Shown here: positions 1 through 6,796 of the stretch, piece by piece
Numbering within the stretch: the stretch's first letter is position 1
Layout of the letters: each line of letters starts with the position of its first letter
Origin: Acidobacteria bacterium RIFCSPLOWO2_12_FULL_65_11
Lineage (GTDB): Bacteria > Acidobacteriota > Vicinamibacteria > Vicinamibacterales > CAVVIG01
Direction: 5' to 3'
Length of the DNA stretch: 36,847 bases
Assembly (NCBI GenBank): GCA_001767495.1
Contig: MELA01000025.1
Location: forward strand, 1-36,847
The notes under the pieces: model-generated
What the model was told of the DNA's origin: nothing
The model's input: the letters and a program-made list of their open reading frames with translations, nothing else
Databases searched by the model: none
Made by a program: the position numbers and the translations under genes

Positions 1-56
1 GGGGGACGGCCAACGGTGCGAACGTGGTCTGGCCCATCAACCGGGAGGGGAGATAG
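1..56 (+). CDS. 3' end of an unidentified gene (partial, left edge)
   Basis: The third frame is open from the left edge to a TAG three bases before the next ATG and reads ...NVVWPINREGR. Only about 17 residues are visible, so no family can be named. The purine-rich stretch that would serve as ribosome binding site of the downstream acetyltransferase gene lies in these last codons, which would suit a co-transcribed pair. The frame of the downstream gene is also open to the left edge, so this piece could be non-coding. Confidence 0.3.
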   Translation, partial: GTANGANVVWPINREGR

Positions 57-58
57 CC

Positions 59-742
59 ATGGAACAGATGCCCTATCGCCCGGAGATGGACACGGTCATG
101 ACTCAACCCACACCAGCCGCGGCGCTGCGCAGCTCGACCACGACCTCGGAGGTCGTGCAGAGTGACTGGCGCCAGCAGTTGCCGACACTGCGGGGCGAGC
201 GCGTAACGCTGCGACAGTTGCGAACCTCCGACGCGGCGTCGCTGTTCGCGATGCTGTCAACCGAGGAGGTGGCGCGGTTCATCTCGCCGCCGCCGACGAC
301 CGTCGAAGGCTTCGAGCGCTTCATCGCGTGGACCCTGCGGCAGCGGAGCGGCGGCACCTACGCGTGCTTCGCGGTCACCGTGCAGGGATACGACACCGCA
401 ATTGGCATTTTCCAGATTCGCGAGCTGGAGCCGGGGTTTGGTACCGCGGAATGGGGCTTTGCCATCGGATCGGGTTTCTGGGGAACCGGTGTCTTTCAGG
501 AAGGAGCAACACTCATGGTGAATTTCGCATTCGAGACAGTTGGTGTGCATCGCCTCGAGGCGCGCGCGGCGGTGAAGAACGGCCGCGGCAACGGCGCGCT
601 CCGCAAGATGGGCGCCGTCCAGGAAGGGCTGCTGCGGCGGTCGTTCCTGCGCAACGGCGAGTATCTGGATCAGAACCTGTGGACGATCCTCGACGAGGAC
701 TGGCTCTTGGCCAAGTACATCTGGGAAGGATCGATCCAGTAA
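59..742 (+). CDS. GNAT-family N-acetyltransferase (RimJ/RimL type)
   Basis: The product is 227 aa. Residues 1-38 look disordered, and an Acetyltransf_3-type GNAT domain follows from about residue 44 (LRGERVTLRQLRTSDAASLF). Landmarks are the strand pair FAVTVQGYDTAIGIFQI...AEWGFAIG, the acetyl-CoA loop region GFWGTGVFQEGA, the helix MVNFAFETVGVHRLEARAAVKNGRGNGALRKMGA, and a final strand with LWTILDEDW. Family members acetylate protein N-termini, amino groups or small molecules using acetyl-CoA; the substrate here cannot be told. The ATG follows a strong GGGAGGGGAG Shine-Dalgarno sequence. It converges with the next gene, leaving an 8-nt gap. In-frame codons are open upstream, so a longer product is possible but lacks a comparable ribosome binding site. 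Confidence 0.85.
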   Translation: MEQMPYRPEMDTVMTQPTPAAALRSSTTTSEVVQSDWRQQLPTLRGERVTLRQLRTSDAASLFAMLSTEEVARFISPPPTTVEGFERFIAWTLRQRSGGTYACFAVTVQGYDTAIGIFQIRELEPGFGTAEWGFAIGSGFWGTGVFQEGATLMVNFAFETVGVHRLEARAAVKNGRGNGALRKMGAVQEGLLRRSFLRNGEYLDQNLWTILDEDWLLAKYIWEGSIQ

Positions 743-750
743 TTAACTTC

Positions 751-1881
751 CTACGAACCGCCGGTCGCAAACATCAGCGTCCAGGGTTTGAGCGGCTGTT
801 TGTCAATCCCGAGGATTCCTTCCTGCAGTTCGACCTTCATGGTGCGGAAGCGTTCGAGCGGCTGCGCGAATCGCAGCACGAGCACACGGCGGGCGGCGTC
901 GTACTGCGTCGTGAACTCGGCGGTCTGCGTCGCGGGCTCGCCCTGGTCGATGCGTTGCGACTCGAGATACGACACGCGTAGGTGGTCTTTGACGGTCGCC
1001 TGATCGATGTCGCGCGAGAATTGAATCCGGACAGTCGTCGTCAATAACACGTCCGACTCGTCCTCGGTCGGCGCGCTGAAGACCACCTCGGGCGCCGGCC
1101 CCGCCGGCACGCGAATGGGATCATCGGCCGGTGTCTCGGCCGTCGGCCTGGCGACGGTCAGGCTTCCCGCATCCGCCTCGATCCAGATGAGTCCTCGCCG
1201 CTGTTGCACCTTGCCCGAGACTCTGACCCATCGGTTGGTATCGAGCCGCGCATCGAGTCCGAGCTCGACGTCCCGGCCTGCGTCTCTGGCCTTGGGCTGA
1301 ATATTGCTGACCCACAGCGCCGCGTCGGCCGATCGCACGACGAAGTCGTAGCGGCTTCGGCCGGGCGCGTCCGGCAGCTCGCCGAGAAGGTTCCGACCGC
1401 TGAACTGTCCCGTGACCGTCACCTTCTGATCGCGATACTGCGCCGGATGGAGGACGATTGCGCGAATCGATGGGGTCGGAGGCGGCGCGGCTGAGGTAAT
1501 CGCGGTCGCCACGATCGCGGTTGTCTCACCGGGCCTGGGCCACGCACCTTCGGGGTCGATGCCAAACGACGCGCGCAGATCGCGACCGGCAAACTGCGGA
1601 TCGTCCGGCTTCATACGGCCGAGATCCCAGAACTCGCCGCGAATCTCGTCAACGCCGTCGGGTGCGTTTCCTGTTGTGACAATGAAGATCGATCCTGCTT
1701 CGTCGGACACGTGGAGCTGTCCGTTCTGCAGAGCGACGGTGCCGAGGATGACCACTTGGTGGAGATGGTAGAAGCCGGGATAGGCCAGGAGCGCCGCGAT
1801 GTTGGTCGCGCGGCGTGCCGCCGGCTGCGCGGACGCAGTCGCCGCGATGACCACGAGAAGGAAGGCGGCTCGTTTCAGCAC
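751..1881 (-). CDS. Secreted protein with OB-like segments and C-terminal Ig-like (Big_5-type) domain
   Basis: The track ORF starts at 1989, but I place the start at GTG 1881. That gives VLKRAAFLLVVIAATASAQ, a clean signal peptide ending at ASA-Q, and avoids running into rex on the other strand. The mature protein has two similar segments that look like OB-fold strands (about residues 25-110, HQVVILGTVALQNGQLHVSD; and about 140-240, YRDQKVTVTGQFSGRNLLGE). A C-terminal domain (about 270-376, SAPTEDESDVLLTTTVRIQFSRDI ... LRFAQPLERFRTMKVELQEGI) resembles bacterial Big_5/SbsA Ig-like modules. It is probably periplasmic or surface exposed. No enzymatic motif is visible. It is divergent from rex, so the two may share a control region. 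Domain assignments are by pattern only. Confidence 0.7.
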   Translation of the reverse strand: MLKRAAFLLVVIAATASAQPAARRATNIAALLAYPGFYHLHQVVILGTVALQNGQLHVSDEAGSIFIVTTGNAPDGVDEIRGEFWDLGRMKPDDPQFAGRDLRASFGIDPEGAWPRPGETTAIVATAITSAAPPPTPSIRAIVLHPAQYRDQKVTVTGQFSGRNLLGELPDAPGRSRYDFVVRSADAALWVSNIQPKARDAGRDVELGLDARLDTNRWVRVSGKVQQRRGLIWIEADAGSLTVARPTAETPADDPIRVPAGPAPEVVFSAPTEDESDVLLTTTVRIQFSRDIDQATVKDHLRVSYLESQRIDQGEPATQTAEFTTQYDAARRVLVLRFAQPLERFRTMKVELQEGILGIDKQPLKPWTLMFATGGS

Positions 1882-1937
1882 ATCAAGCGAGGATCGGTTA
1901 CGGTGAATCTTAGCATGGGCCTTTTGGGTCGCTTTGC

Positions 1938-1975
1938 TACAATCAGGCTCGTTTGTTGTGAAAACTTCGAACAAA
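1938..1975 (+). promoter_or_regulatory. Candidate rex promoter (-10) and autoregulatory Rex operator
   Basis: A -10-like TACAAT (1938-1943) lies 14 nt before the GTG at 1958. Overlapping that start codon is a perfect 6-bp inverted repeat, TTTGTT-N12-AACAAA (1952-1975). Its left half contains TTGTGAA, the half-site of the known Rex operator TTGTGAA-N4-TTCACAA. The right half is degenerate and the spacing is off by one, so this is a candidate autoregulation site, not a firm one. No good -35 is visible. Confidence 0.4.
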
Positions 1976-2626
1976 GCCGCCAAGGGCAAGCAGAGCCTCG
2001 ATCAGGTCTCCGAGCTGACCACCAATCGTCTGTCGCTTTACCTGCGGTGCCTCAACGTGCTCGAAGGCGCCGGCGAGCAGACGGTGTCGTCACGGAGCCT
2101 CGCCGAGAAGTTCCATCTGAACGCCGCCCAGATTCGCAAGGACCTGGCGTATTTCGGCGAGTTTGGCGTTCGCGGCGTCGGCTACTACGTCGGGGACCTC
2201 AAACGGCATCTCCGGCAAATCCTCGGACTCGATCGGAAACTGCGCGTCGCGATCATTGGCGCAGGCAACCTCGGCCTGGCGCTCGCCGACTATCCCGGAT
2301 TCCGGCAGGAGGGCTTCGAGATCGCCGTGCTCTTTGACACGCTGCGGGAGAAGGTGGGGCAGACTTCACGTGGCGGCGTGCCGATCCACGACGTCGCAGA
2401 CCTGACGACGCTTACCCGCTGCGACGGCATCCAAATCGCCGTGATCGCCGTCCCCGAGGCCGCCGCGCAACATGTCCTCAATCTGGTCGTCGCGGCAGGC
2501 ATCAGGGCGATCCTGAATTTCTCGCCCGGCACGCTCGACGTACCGCCGGGGGTCAAGCTCAAGAGCGTCGATCTGACGGTCTCGCTCGAGAGCCTGTCGT
2601 TTTTCCTGGCACAAGGCGAGGGATGA
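1958..2626 (+). CDS. rex: Redox-sensing transcriptional repressor Rex
   Basis: Rex senses the NADH/NAD+ ratio and represses respiratory and fermentative genes when NAD+ is high. The 222-aa product (from GTG 1958; TTG 1934 is the track start) has the usual two-domain layout. An N-terminal winged helix comes first ([19 protein letters not shown], then [30 protein letters not shown], which matches the Rex signature). A Rossmann NAD(H) domain follows with [16 protein letters not shown], then a C-terminal swapped helix ([13 protein letters not shown]). Length fits the family (about 210-230 aa). Its stop overlaps the start of moaC by 4 nt (ATGA), so the two are translationally coupled. Start choice is uncertain because neither candidate has a Shine-Dalgarno; the -10 position would allow a very short leader. 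Confidence 0.93.
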   Translation: MKTSNKAAKGKQSLDQVSELTTNRLSLYLRCLNVLEGAGEQTVSSRSLAEKFHLNAAQIRKDLAYFGEFGVRGVGYYVGDLKRHLRQILGLDRKLRVAIIGAGNLGLALADYPGFRQEGFEIAVLFDTLREKVGQTSRGGVPIHDVADLTTLTRCDGIQIAVIAVPEAAAQHVLNLVVAAGIRAILNFSPGTLDVPPGVKLKSVDLTVSLESLSFFLAQGEG

Positions 2627-3132
2627 GCAAACGAAGAGTGACGGGTCGGCGACGCTTACGCGGCCGAGAGCTCACGCATGTCGATGAGCGAGGTCGCATC
2701 GCGATGGTTGACGTCGGCAGCAAGTCGGTCACCGATCGCGAGGCGATCGCACGTGGGTCGATCGCAATGTCCCGCGAGGCGCTTCGCCTGATCCGATCCG
2801 GCCGGGTAAGCAAGGGCGACCCACTCCAGGCCGCGAGGCTCGCAGGGATCATGGCCGCCAAGCAGACCTCGGCGCTCATCCCGCTGTGCCATCCGCTGCC
2901 GCTCTCGAAAGTGCAGGTCGAGCTGACGCCGACCGCGCGCGGCTACACCATCGAGGCCCGCGTCCGCACCACGGCGCAGACCGGCGTGGAGATGGAGGCG
3001 CTCACCGCCGTGGCCGTCGCCGCGCTCACGATCTACGACATGGTCAAGGCCGTCGATCGATCGATGGTGATTGGAGACATCCGGCTGCTGTTCAAGAGCG
3101 GCGGGAGATCGGGCACGTACCGGAGAGCATGA
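2623..3132 (+). CDS. moaC: Cyclic pyranopterin monophosphate synthase MoaC
   Basis: MoaC converts the MoaA product (3',8-cyclo-7,8-dihydro-GTP) into cyclic pyranopterin monophosphate in molybdenum cofactor synthesis. The 169-aa product carries [15 protein letters not shown], the family-defining [20 protein letters not shown], the catalytic region [32 protein letters not shown], and the terminal KSGGRSGTY. The segment after MVDV reads GSKSVT where most relatives have SGKxxT. The first about 15 residues ([14 protein letters not shown]) are unusually basic. It is coupled to rex by a 4-nt overlap. No other molybdopterin gene is in the window. The gene converges on lepB, with an inverted repeat between them. 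Confidence 0.95.
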   Translation: MSKRRVTGRRRLRGRELTHVDERGRIAMVDVGSKSVTDREAIARGSIAMSREALRLIRSGRVSKGDPLQAARLAGIMAAKQTSALIPLCHPLPLSKVQVELTPTARGYTIEARVRTTAQTGVEMEALTAVAVAALTIYDMVKAVDRSMVIGDIRLLFKSGGRSGTYRRA

Positions 3133-3157
3133 GATTGCAGATTGTGGGTATTGTGGG

Positions 3158-3209
3158 TTTCAGATTTCAGATTGAGTGGGCTGGTTCGCCATGAATCTGC
3201 AGTCTGAAA
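3158..3209. repeat. Imperfect inverted repeat between convergent moaC and lepB
   Basis: Two 16-nt arms, TTTCAGATTTCAGATT and AATCTGCAGTCTGAAA, pair at 14 of 16 positions around a 20-nt loop. Just upstream, ATTGTGGGT is duplicated in tandem, and part of the CTGAAAT motif recurs just after the right arm. It sits between the stops of moaC and lepB, so it could fold in both transcripts. There is no T-run, so a factor-independent terminator is not clearly supported. Confidence 0.75.
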
Positions 3210-3231
3210 TCTGCATTCTGAAATGTCAGCC

Positions 3232-3729
3232 TCAGAACACTCTCGCTGAGGGAACCGGCCACCAGCGCACCTGGACCTTGCCAATGATGTACTTCTTCGG
3301 CACCATGCCCCAGTGGCGGCTGTCCGAGCTGTTGTTGCGGTGGTCCCCCATCACAAAGTCGTAACCCTCGGGGACGAGCTGCGGTCCCCAGTCGTCGTGG
3401 CTGCGGAAGTCGGCCGGCACGTAGTCGTCCTGGAGCGGGATGTCGTTGACATACACACGACCACCGACGATCCGCACCGTGTCGCCTTCCTCCGCAATGA
3501 CACGTTTGACGAACGACTTCTCCGGATTGAGCGGGTAGTAGAGCATCACGATGTCGCCGCGCCGCGGCTCGCCGATCCGGTAGATCAGCTTGTTGACGAT
3601 GAGCCGATCCTGATCTTCGAGGGTGGGCGCCATGCTCTGGCCTTCGACCCGGGCGACCTGGAAGCCGAAGGTCACAATCAGGGTCGCGTAGACCGCCGCC
3701 GATACCAGCGTCTTGACCCACGCAAACAC
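3232..3729 (-). CDS. lepB: Signal peptidase I
   Basis: This membrane protease removes signal peptides from exported proteins. The sequence shows an N-terminal membrane helix (LVSAAVYATLIVTFGF), box B with the nucleophile Ser (VEGQSMAPTL), box C (RGDIVMLYYP), box D with the general-base Lys (FVKRVIAEEGDTV) and box E (GYDFVMGDHRNNSSDSRHWG). The track ORF begins at a TTG at 3951, which would overlap the upstream regulator gene by about 105 bp. I prefer GTG 3729, preceded by AAGGAAG, giving a compact 165-aa enzyme. The 115-bp gap 3730-3845 is GC-rich and palindrome-rich and looks like intergenic repeat rather than coding sequence. It is the third gene of a minus-strand series after the LytS/LytR pair. 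Confidence 0.9.
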   Translation of the reverse strand: MFAWVKTLVSAAVYATLIVTFGFQVARVEGQSMAPTLEDQDRLIVNKLIYRIGEPRRGDIVMLYYPLNPEKSFVKRVIAEEGDTVRIVGGRVYVNDIPLQDDYVPADFRSHDDWGPQLVPEGYDFVMGDHRNNSSDSRHWGMVPKKYIIGKVQVRWWPVPSARVF

Positions 3730-3845
3730 TTCTTCCTTGACGTGCGCGAGGCGGACGGCGGCGCTCGCCCTCGTTACGCCGGAGCCTTCACCGAAGGCGG
3801 GGTCCTTCGGGGCAAGCCACGCCTCCGGGTCCGGCGGGGCGAAGT

Positions 3846-4694
3846 CTAGAGCTTCAGGTACTCCCGCAGCCGGCGCGTCTGCGCGCGGCTCACGGGGATC
3901 TCGCTCGACTTCTGGTCCCTCATCCGAAGGATATAGTTCCGGCTGAACCAAGGTACGATCTCCTTGATCTTATTGATGTTCACCAGGTGCGAGCGATGTA
4001 CTCGCCAGAAAACGTTCCCATCGAGCCGCGCCTGCAGCTCGTCGAGCGTCCGATAGTTTGACGTTCCGGTGTGCTGGTTCGTCACGACCGTGATGCTGTC
4101 GTCGGAGAGCGAGGCGTACACAATCTCGTCGGCCTGCACGAGGAAGAACTTCTCGCCAACCTTGATGGCCAGCCGCTCGCGGCGGTTCTGGCGCTCGGCT
4201 ACGAGCTCGACGATCTTCTCCAGCTGGGCGGTCATTAATACTCCGGGGACTCCTACCCCTCGGTCTCGTGCTGCGGGCACGTCCATCTCCCGGCCTGGCA
4301 ATCCGGGGCGCGTTAGGCCCCGGTCCGCCTCGATACGCTTCCGTGCGCGCTCGACCGCCAACTCGAGCCGCGCCTGATCCACCGGCTTGAGGAGATAATC
4401 GACGGCGTTGATTTCGAACGCCTCGATCGCATGCCGGTCGTAGGCCGTGACAAAGATGATGTGCGAGGCGGCGCGGCTGTCGAGCATCCGTCGCGCGACC
4501 TCGAGCCCCGTCAGTCCCGGCATCTGGACGTCGAGAAAGACGACGTCGGGCTGCAACCGATCGATGGCCGTTAGGGCCTCGATGCCGTTCTCGGCCTGGC
4601 CGACGACTTCGACGCCGCTGATTCGTCCGAGCAGATAGCCGAGCTCGTCCCGCGCCGGCCGCTCGTCGTCGATCAACACCGCTGTGAGACCCAT
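3846..4694 (-). CDS. LytTR-family response regulator
   Basis: The 282-aa product has an N-terminal receiver domain: acidic pair DDE at TAVLIDDERPARDEL, phosphoacceptor Asp in VVFLDVQMPG, switch residue in IIFVTAYDRHAIEAFE, and Lys in DYLLKPV. A linker of about 60 residues follows, then a C-terminal LytTR DNA-binding domain (LAIKVGEKFFLVQADEIVYASLSDDSITVVT...FWRVHRSHLVNINKIKEI...IPVSRAQTRRLREYL). I choose the ATG at 4694 (MGLTAVLIDDE) over the track start at 4724, because it lies 1 nt after the stop of the histidine kinase, as expected for a coupled two-component pair. Known relatives control cell-wall, virulence or nutrient-response genes; the regulon here is unknown. Confidence 0.92.
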   Translation of the reverse strand: MGLTAVLIDDERPARDELGYLLGRISGVEVVGQAENGIEALTAIDRLQPDVVFLDVQMPGLTGLEVARRMLDSRAASHIIFVTAYDRHAIEAFEINAVDYLLKPVDQARLELAVERARKRIEADRGLTRPGLPGREMDVPAARDRGVGVPGVLMTAQLEKIVELVAERQNRRERLAIKVGEKFFLVQADEIVYASLSDDSITVVTNQHTGTSNYRTLDELQARLDGNVFWRVHRSHLVNINKIKEIVPWFSRNYILRMRDQKSSEIPVSRAQTRRLREYLKL

Positions 4695-4695
4695 A

Positions 4696-6045
4696 TTACG
4701 CTGTGACGCGCTCGGATACCGCAAGTTCTGGGATTTCCACGCTGGCCCAGGTCCCCTGGCCGGGGACGCTCCTGAGCTTGAGTTGGCAGCCCTCGCCGTA
4801 AATCGTCCGCAGCCGCTCGTTGACGTTGCTCAGCCCGATCCCGCCGCCAAAGGCCCGCTCCAGCCGCTCCTCGCTCATGCCCAGGCCGTCGTCGTGCACC
4901 TCGATGAGGGTGTGGCCGTGCCTGAGGTCGGTGCTGATGGTAATGCGCCCGCCGCCCACTTTGCGCGCCAGCCCGTGCTTGATTGAATTCTCGACGAGCG
5001 GTTGCAGAATCATGCTGGGCACGATCACGTCGAGCGTATCCGGACTGATGCGCTTGACCACCGTCAGCTGCGGGCCGAAGCGGATGGCCTCGATGTCGAG
5101 GTACTCGTCAACCGACTCGATCTCCTCGCGCAGGGTGACGAAGTGATCGGCGCTCCGCATGAGCCGGCGGAGCAGCCCCGACAGCTTCGTGATGAGCATG
5201 CGCGCCGTGTCCGGTTGCGTGCGGATGAGCGAGGAGATGGACGTCAGGGTATTAAAAAGAAAGTGAGGATTGATCTGATTGGCCAGCGCCTCGATCCTGG
5301 CCGCGAGCAGCAGTTTTTCCTGTTCCTGGAGCCGGTGCTCGATCCGGGCGTTATTCCAGATCTTGATCGGAGTGGCCACGGCAAGCACGGTGGCCAGGAG
5401 TACCACTATCAGCATCCACGGTGAGAGCGGCGGCACGCTGGGGTCTGGACTGGCTTGCCAGAGCTCGAAGATCCGCGCGTTCCAGCGCGCGCCCAGGACC
5501 AGCCGCAGCACCTCGAGACCGATCGGCGCCATCAGCAGGACGACTTGCCAGTCGACTGTGAGCGCACGGAGCATCTGCCATGCGCGGCGATGGAGACTGG
5601 TGAAGATGAACGGCGAGAAGTGCCAGATGGCCTCCTTCGGGCACAGCTCGCGCAGGCCGCCGGCCGCAAAGCCACAGCCGATCGCAAAGGGGAGCGCGAT
5701 CCATTCGCCGGCGCCAAACGCCGGGAGGCCGACCAGGACGCCGACGGTGACCCCGGCGTAGGGACCGTCGATCAGTCCGGCGAGAAACGCACCCTCGAGC
5801 GTGAGGTCGGCGGCCTTGTACCCGAGCAGCAAACGGGCGGCGACGCCGGCTGAGAGGAGGATGCCAAGGCTCAGCGCGAACGTCAGGCGTTCGCGCGACG
5901 GCCGGTGTTCGGAAATCAGGAAGTGCCGGAACCGCCGGAACCGGACGAGGATGGTCGCCGAGGCGGCCATCAGGGCGAGCTTGAAGACCAGCGTGGTCAG
6001 CAGCACCTGATCGGCGGAGAGAAACGTCGGCCCGGCTCCAGGCAT
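4696..6045 (-). CDS. LytS-type sensor histidine kinase (5TM_5TMR_LYT)
   Basis: The 449-aa membrane kinase starts with six or seven hydrophobic segments (residues about 10-240) of the 5TM-Lyt type, including GAFLAGLIDGPYAGVTVGVLVGLPAF. Next is a His_kinase segment with the phosphoacceptor motif ALANQINPHFLFNTLTSISSLI, then a HATPase_c domain with N-box LQPLVENSIKHGL and G-boxes DDGLGM and GGGIGLSNVNERL. This is the typical partner of a LytTR regulator, and the two genes are separated by one base. The signal sensed is not evident; relatives respond to membrane potential, peptides or pyruvate. It is divergent from the metallophosphoesterase gene. No Shine-Dalgarno is visible before the ATG at 6045. 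Confidence 0.93.
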   Translation of the reverse strand: MPGAGPTFLSADQVLLTTLVFKLALMAASATILVRFRRFRHFLISEHRPSRERLTFALSLGILLSAGVAARLLLGYKAADLTLEGAFLAGLIDGPYAGVTVGVLVGLPAFGAGEWIALPFAIGCGFAAGGLRELCPKEAIWHFSPFIFTSLHRRAWQMLRALTVDWQVVLLMAPIGLEVLRLVLGARWNARIFELWQASPDPSVPPLSPWMLIVVLLATVLAVATPIKIWNNARIEHRLQEQEKLLLAARIEALANQINPHFLFNTLTSISSLIRTQPDTARMLITKLSGLLRRLMRSADHFVTLREEIESVDEYLDIEAIRFGPQLTVVKRISPDTLDVIVPSMILQPLVENSIKHGLARKVGGGRITISTDLRHGHTLIEVHDDGLGMSEERLERAFGGGIGLSNVNERLRTIYGEGCQLKLRSVPGQGTWASVEIPELAVSERVTA

Positions 6046-6097
6046 GATTTACATTGATCTTATCGGCCAGGTAAACTGAGAGCAATGGCCGTCCCAC

Positions 6098-6796
6098 GTG
6101 ATGCAGATAGGAGCCTTAGGCGACATTCACGGCGCTTTTGATGCGGTTCTGACCATCATGCAACGGCACCCGGAGGTGTCGCTCTGGGTGTCGGTGGGCG
6201 ACGTGGCGAGCAACGACGGCGACTACTTCGAGCCCGTCGCGCCGCTCCACTGGATCAAGGGCAACAACGAAGATTTCGACGTGATCGCCGCGGCGCGGGC
6301 CGGAGGGCCGTTGGCGGGCACGATGCACTATCTGGCCAACGGTGGTCCGCATCACGTGGGTCCGTGGCGGGTGGCGGCGCTCGGGGGTACGTTCGCGCCC
6401 GGCTGGTACAACACGCCGGCGTCCCGCCTGCCACGGTCCACGGGCCGCAAGACCACCGCCACGTCACTCAAGCTGGGGAAGAACCGTGACGACAAGCGCC
6501 GGCATTTCGTGCGCGAGGAAGTCGTGGCCTGCAAGGCCCTGACGAACATCGATCTGTTCCTCACGCACGAGGCGCCGCGACCCTTCTATCCGGCCGGCCG
6601 CCGCATCGACGCCGGCAAGACCGTGCTCAACGACGTGATGGCCTCGATGCGTCCACGCCTGCATCTGTTCGGTCACCATCATGAGTTCACCGATTCGGTG
6701 CGGCAGGGCGTGCGCTCTATCGGGCTCGATGTCGTGACCACTTCGTATCTGCTCGTCGACGCCGGCACTTTCAAGTGCGAGCGCATCGATACGTGA
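6098..6796 (+). CDS. Calcineurin-like metallophosphoesterase
   Basis: The 232-aa product has the five metallophosphoesterase motifs in order: GDIHG near the N-terminus, GDVASNDG, GNNE (usually GNHE), THEAP and GHHHEF. These form a dinuclear metal site. Substrates in the family range from phosphoproteins to cyclic nucleotides and Ap4A, and none can be chosen from sequence. The start is GTG 6098 directly followed by ATG 6101; either may be used. Its stop overlaps the start of the methyltransferase/MTHFR gene by one base (TGATG), so the two are probably coupled. That is odd functionally and may reflect compact gene packing only. Confidence 0.85.
   Translation: MMQIGALGDIHGAFDAVLTIMQRHPEVSLWVSVGDVASNDGDYFEPVAPLHWIKGNNEDFDVIAAARAGGPLAGTMHYLANGGPHHVGPWRVAALGGTFAPGWYNTPASRLPRSTGRKTTATSLKLGKNRDDKRRHFVREEVVACKALTNIDLFLTHEAPRPFYPAGRRIDAGKTVLNDVMASMRPRLHLFGHHHEFTDSVRQGVRSIGLDVVTTSYLLVDAGTFKCERIDT

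Noticed and set aside
3730-3951. N-terminal extension of signal peptidase I from TTG 3951
   Set aside because: It would overlap the response regulator by about 105 bp, is Pro/Ala/Glu-rich, and is partly made of repeat-like GC sequence. GTG 3729 has an AAGGAAG in front.
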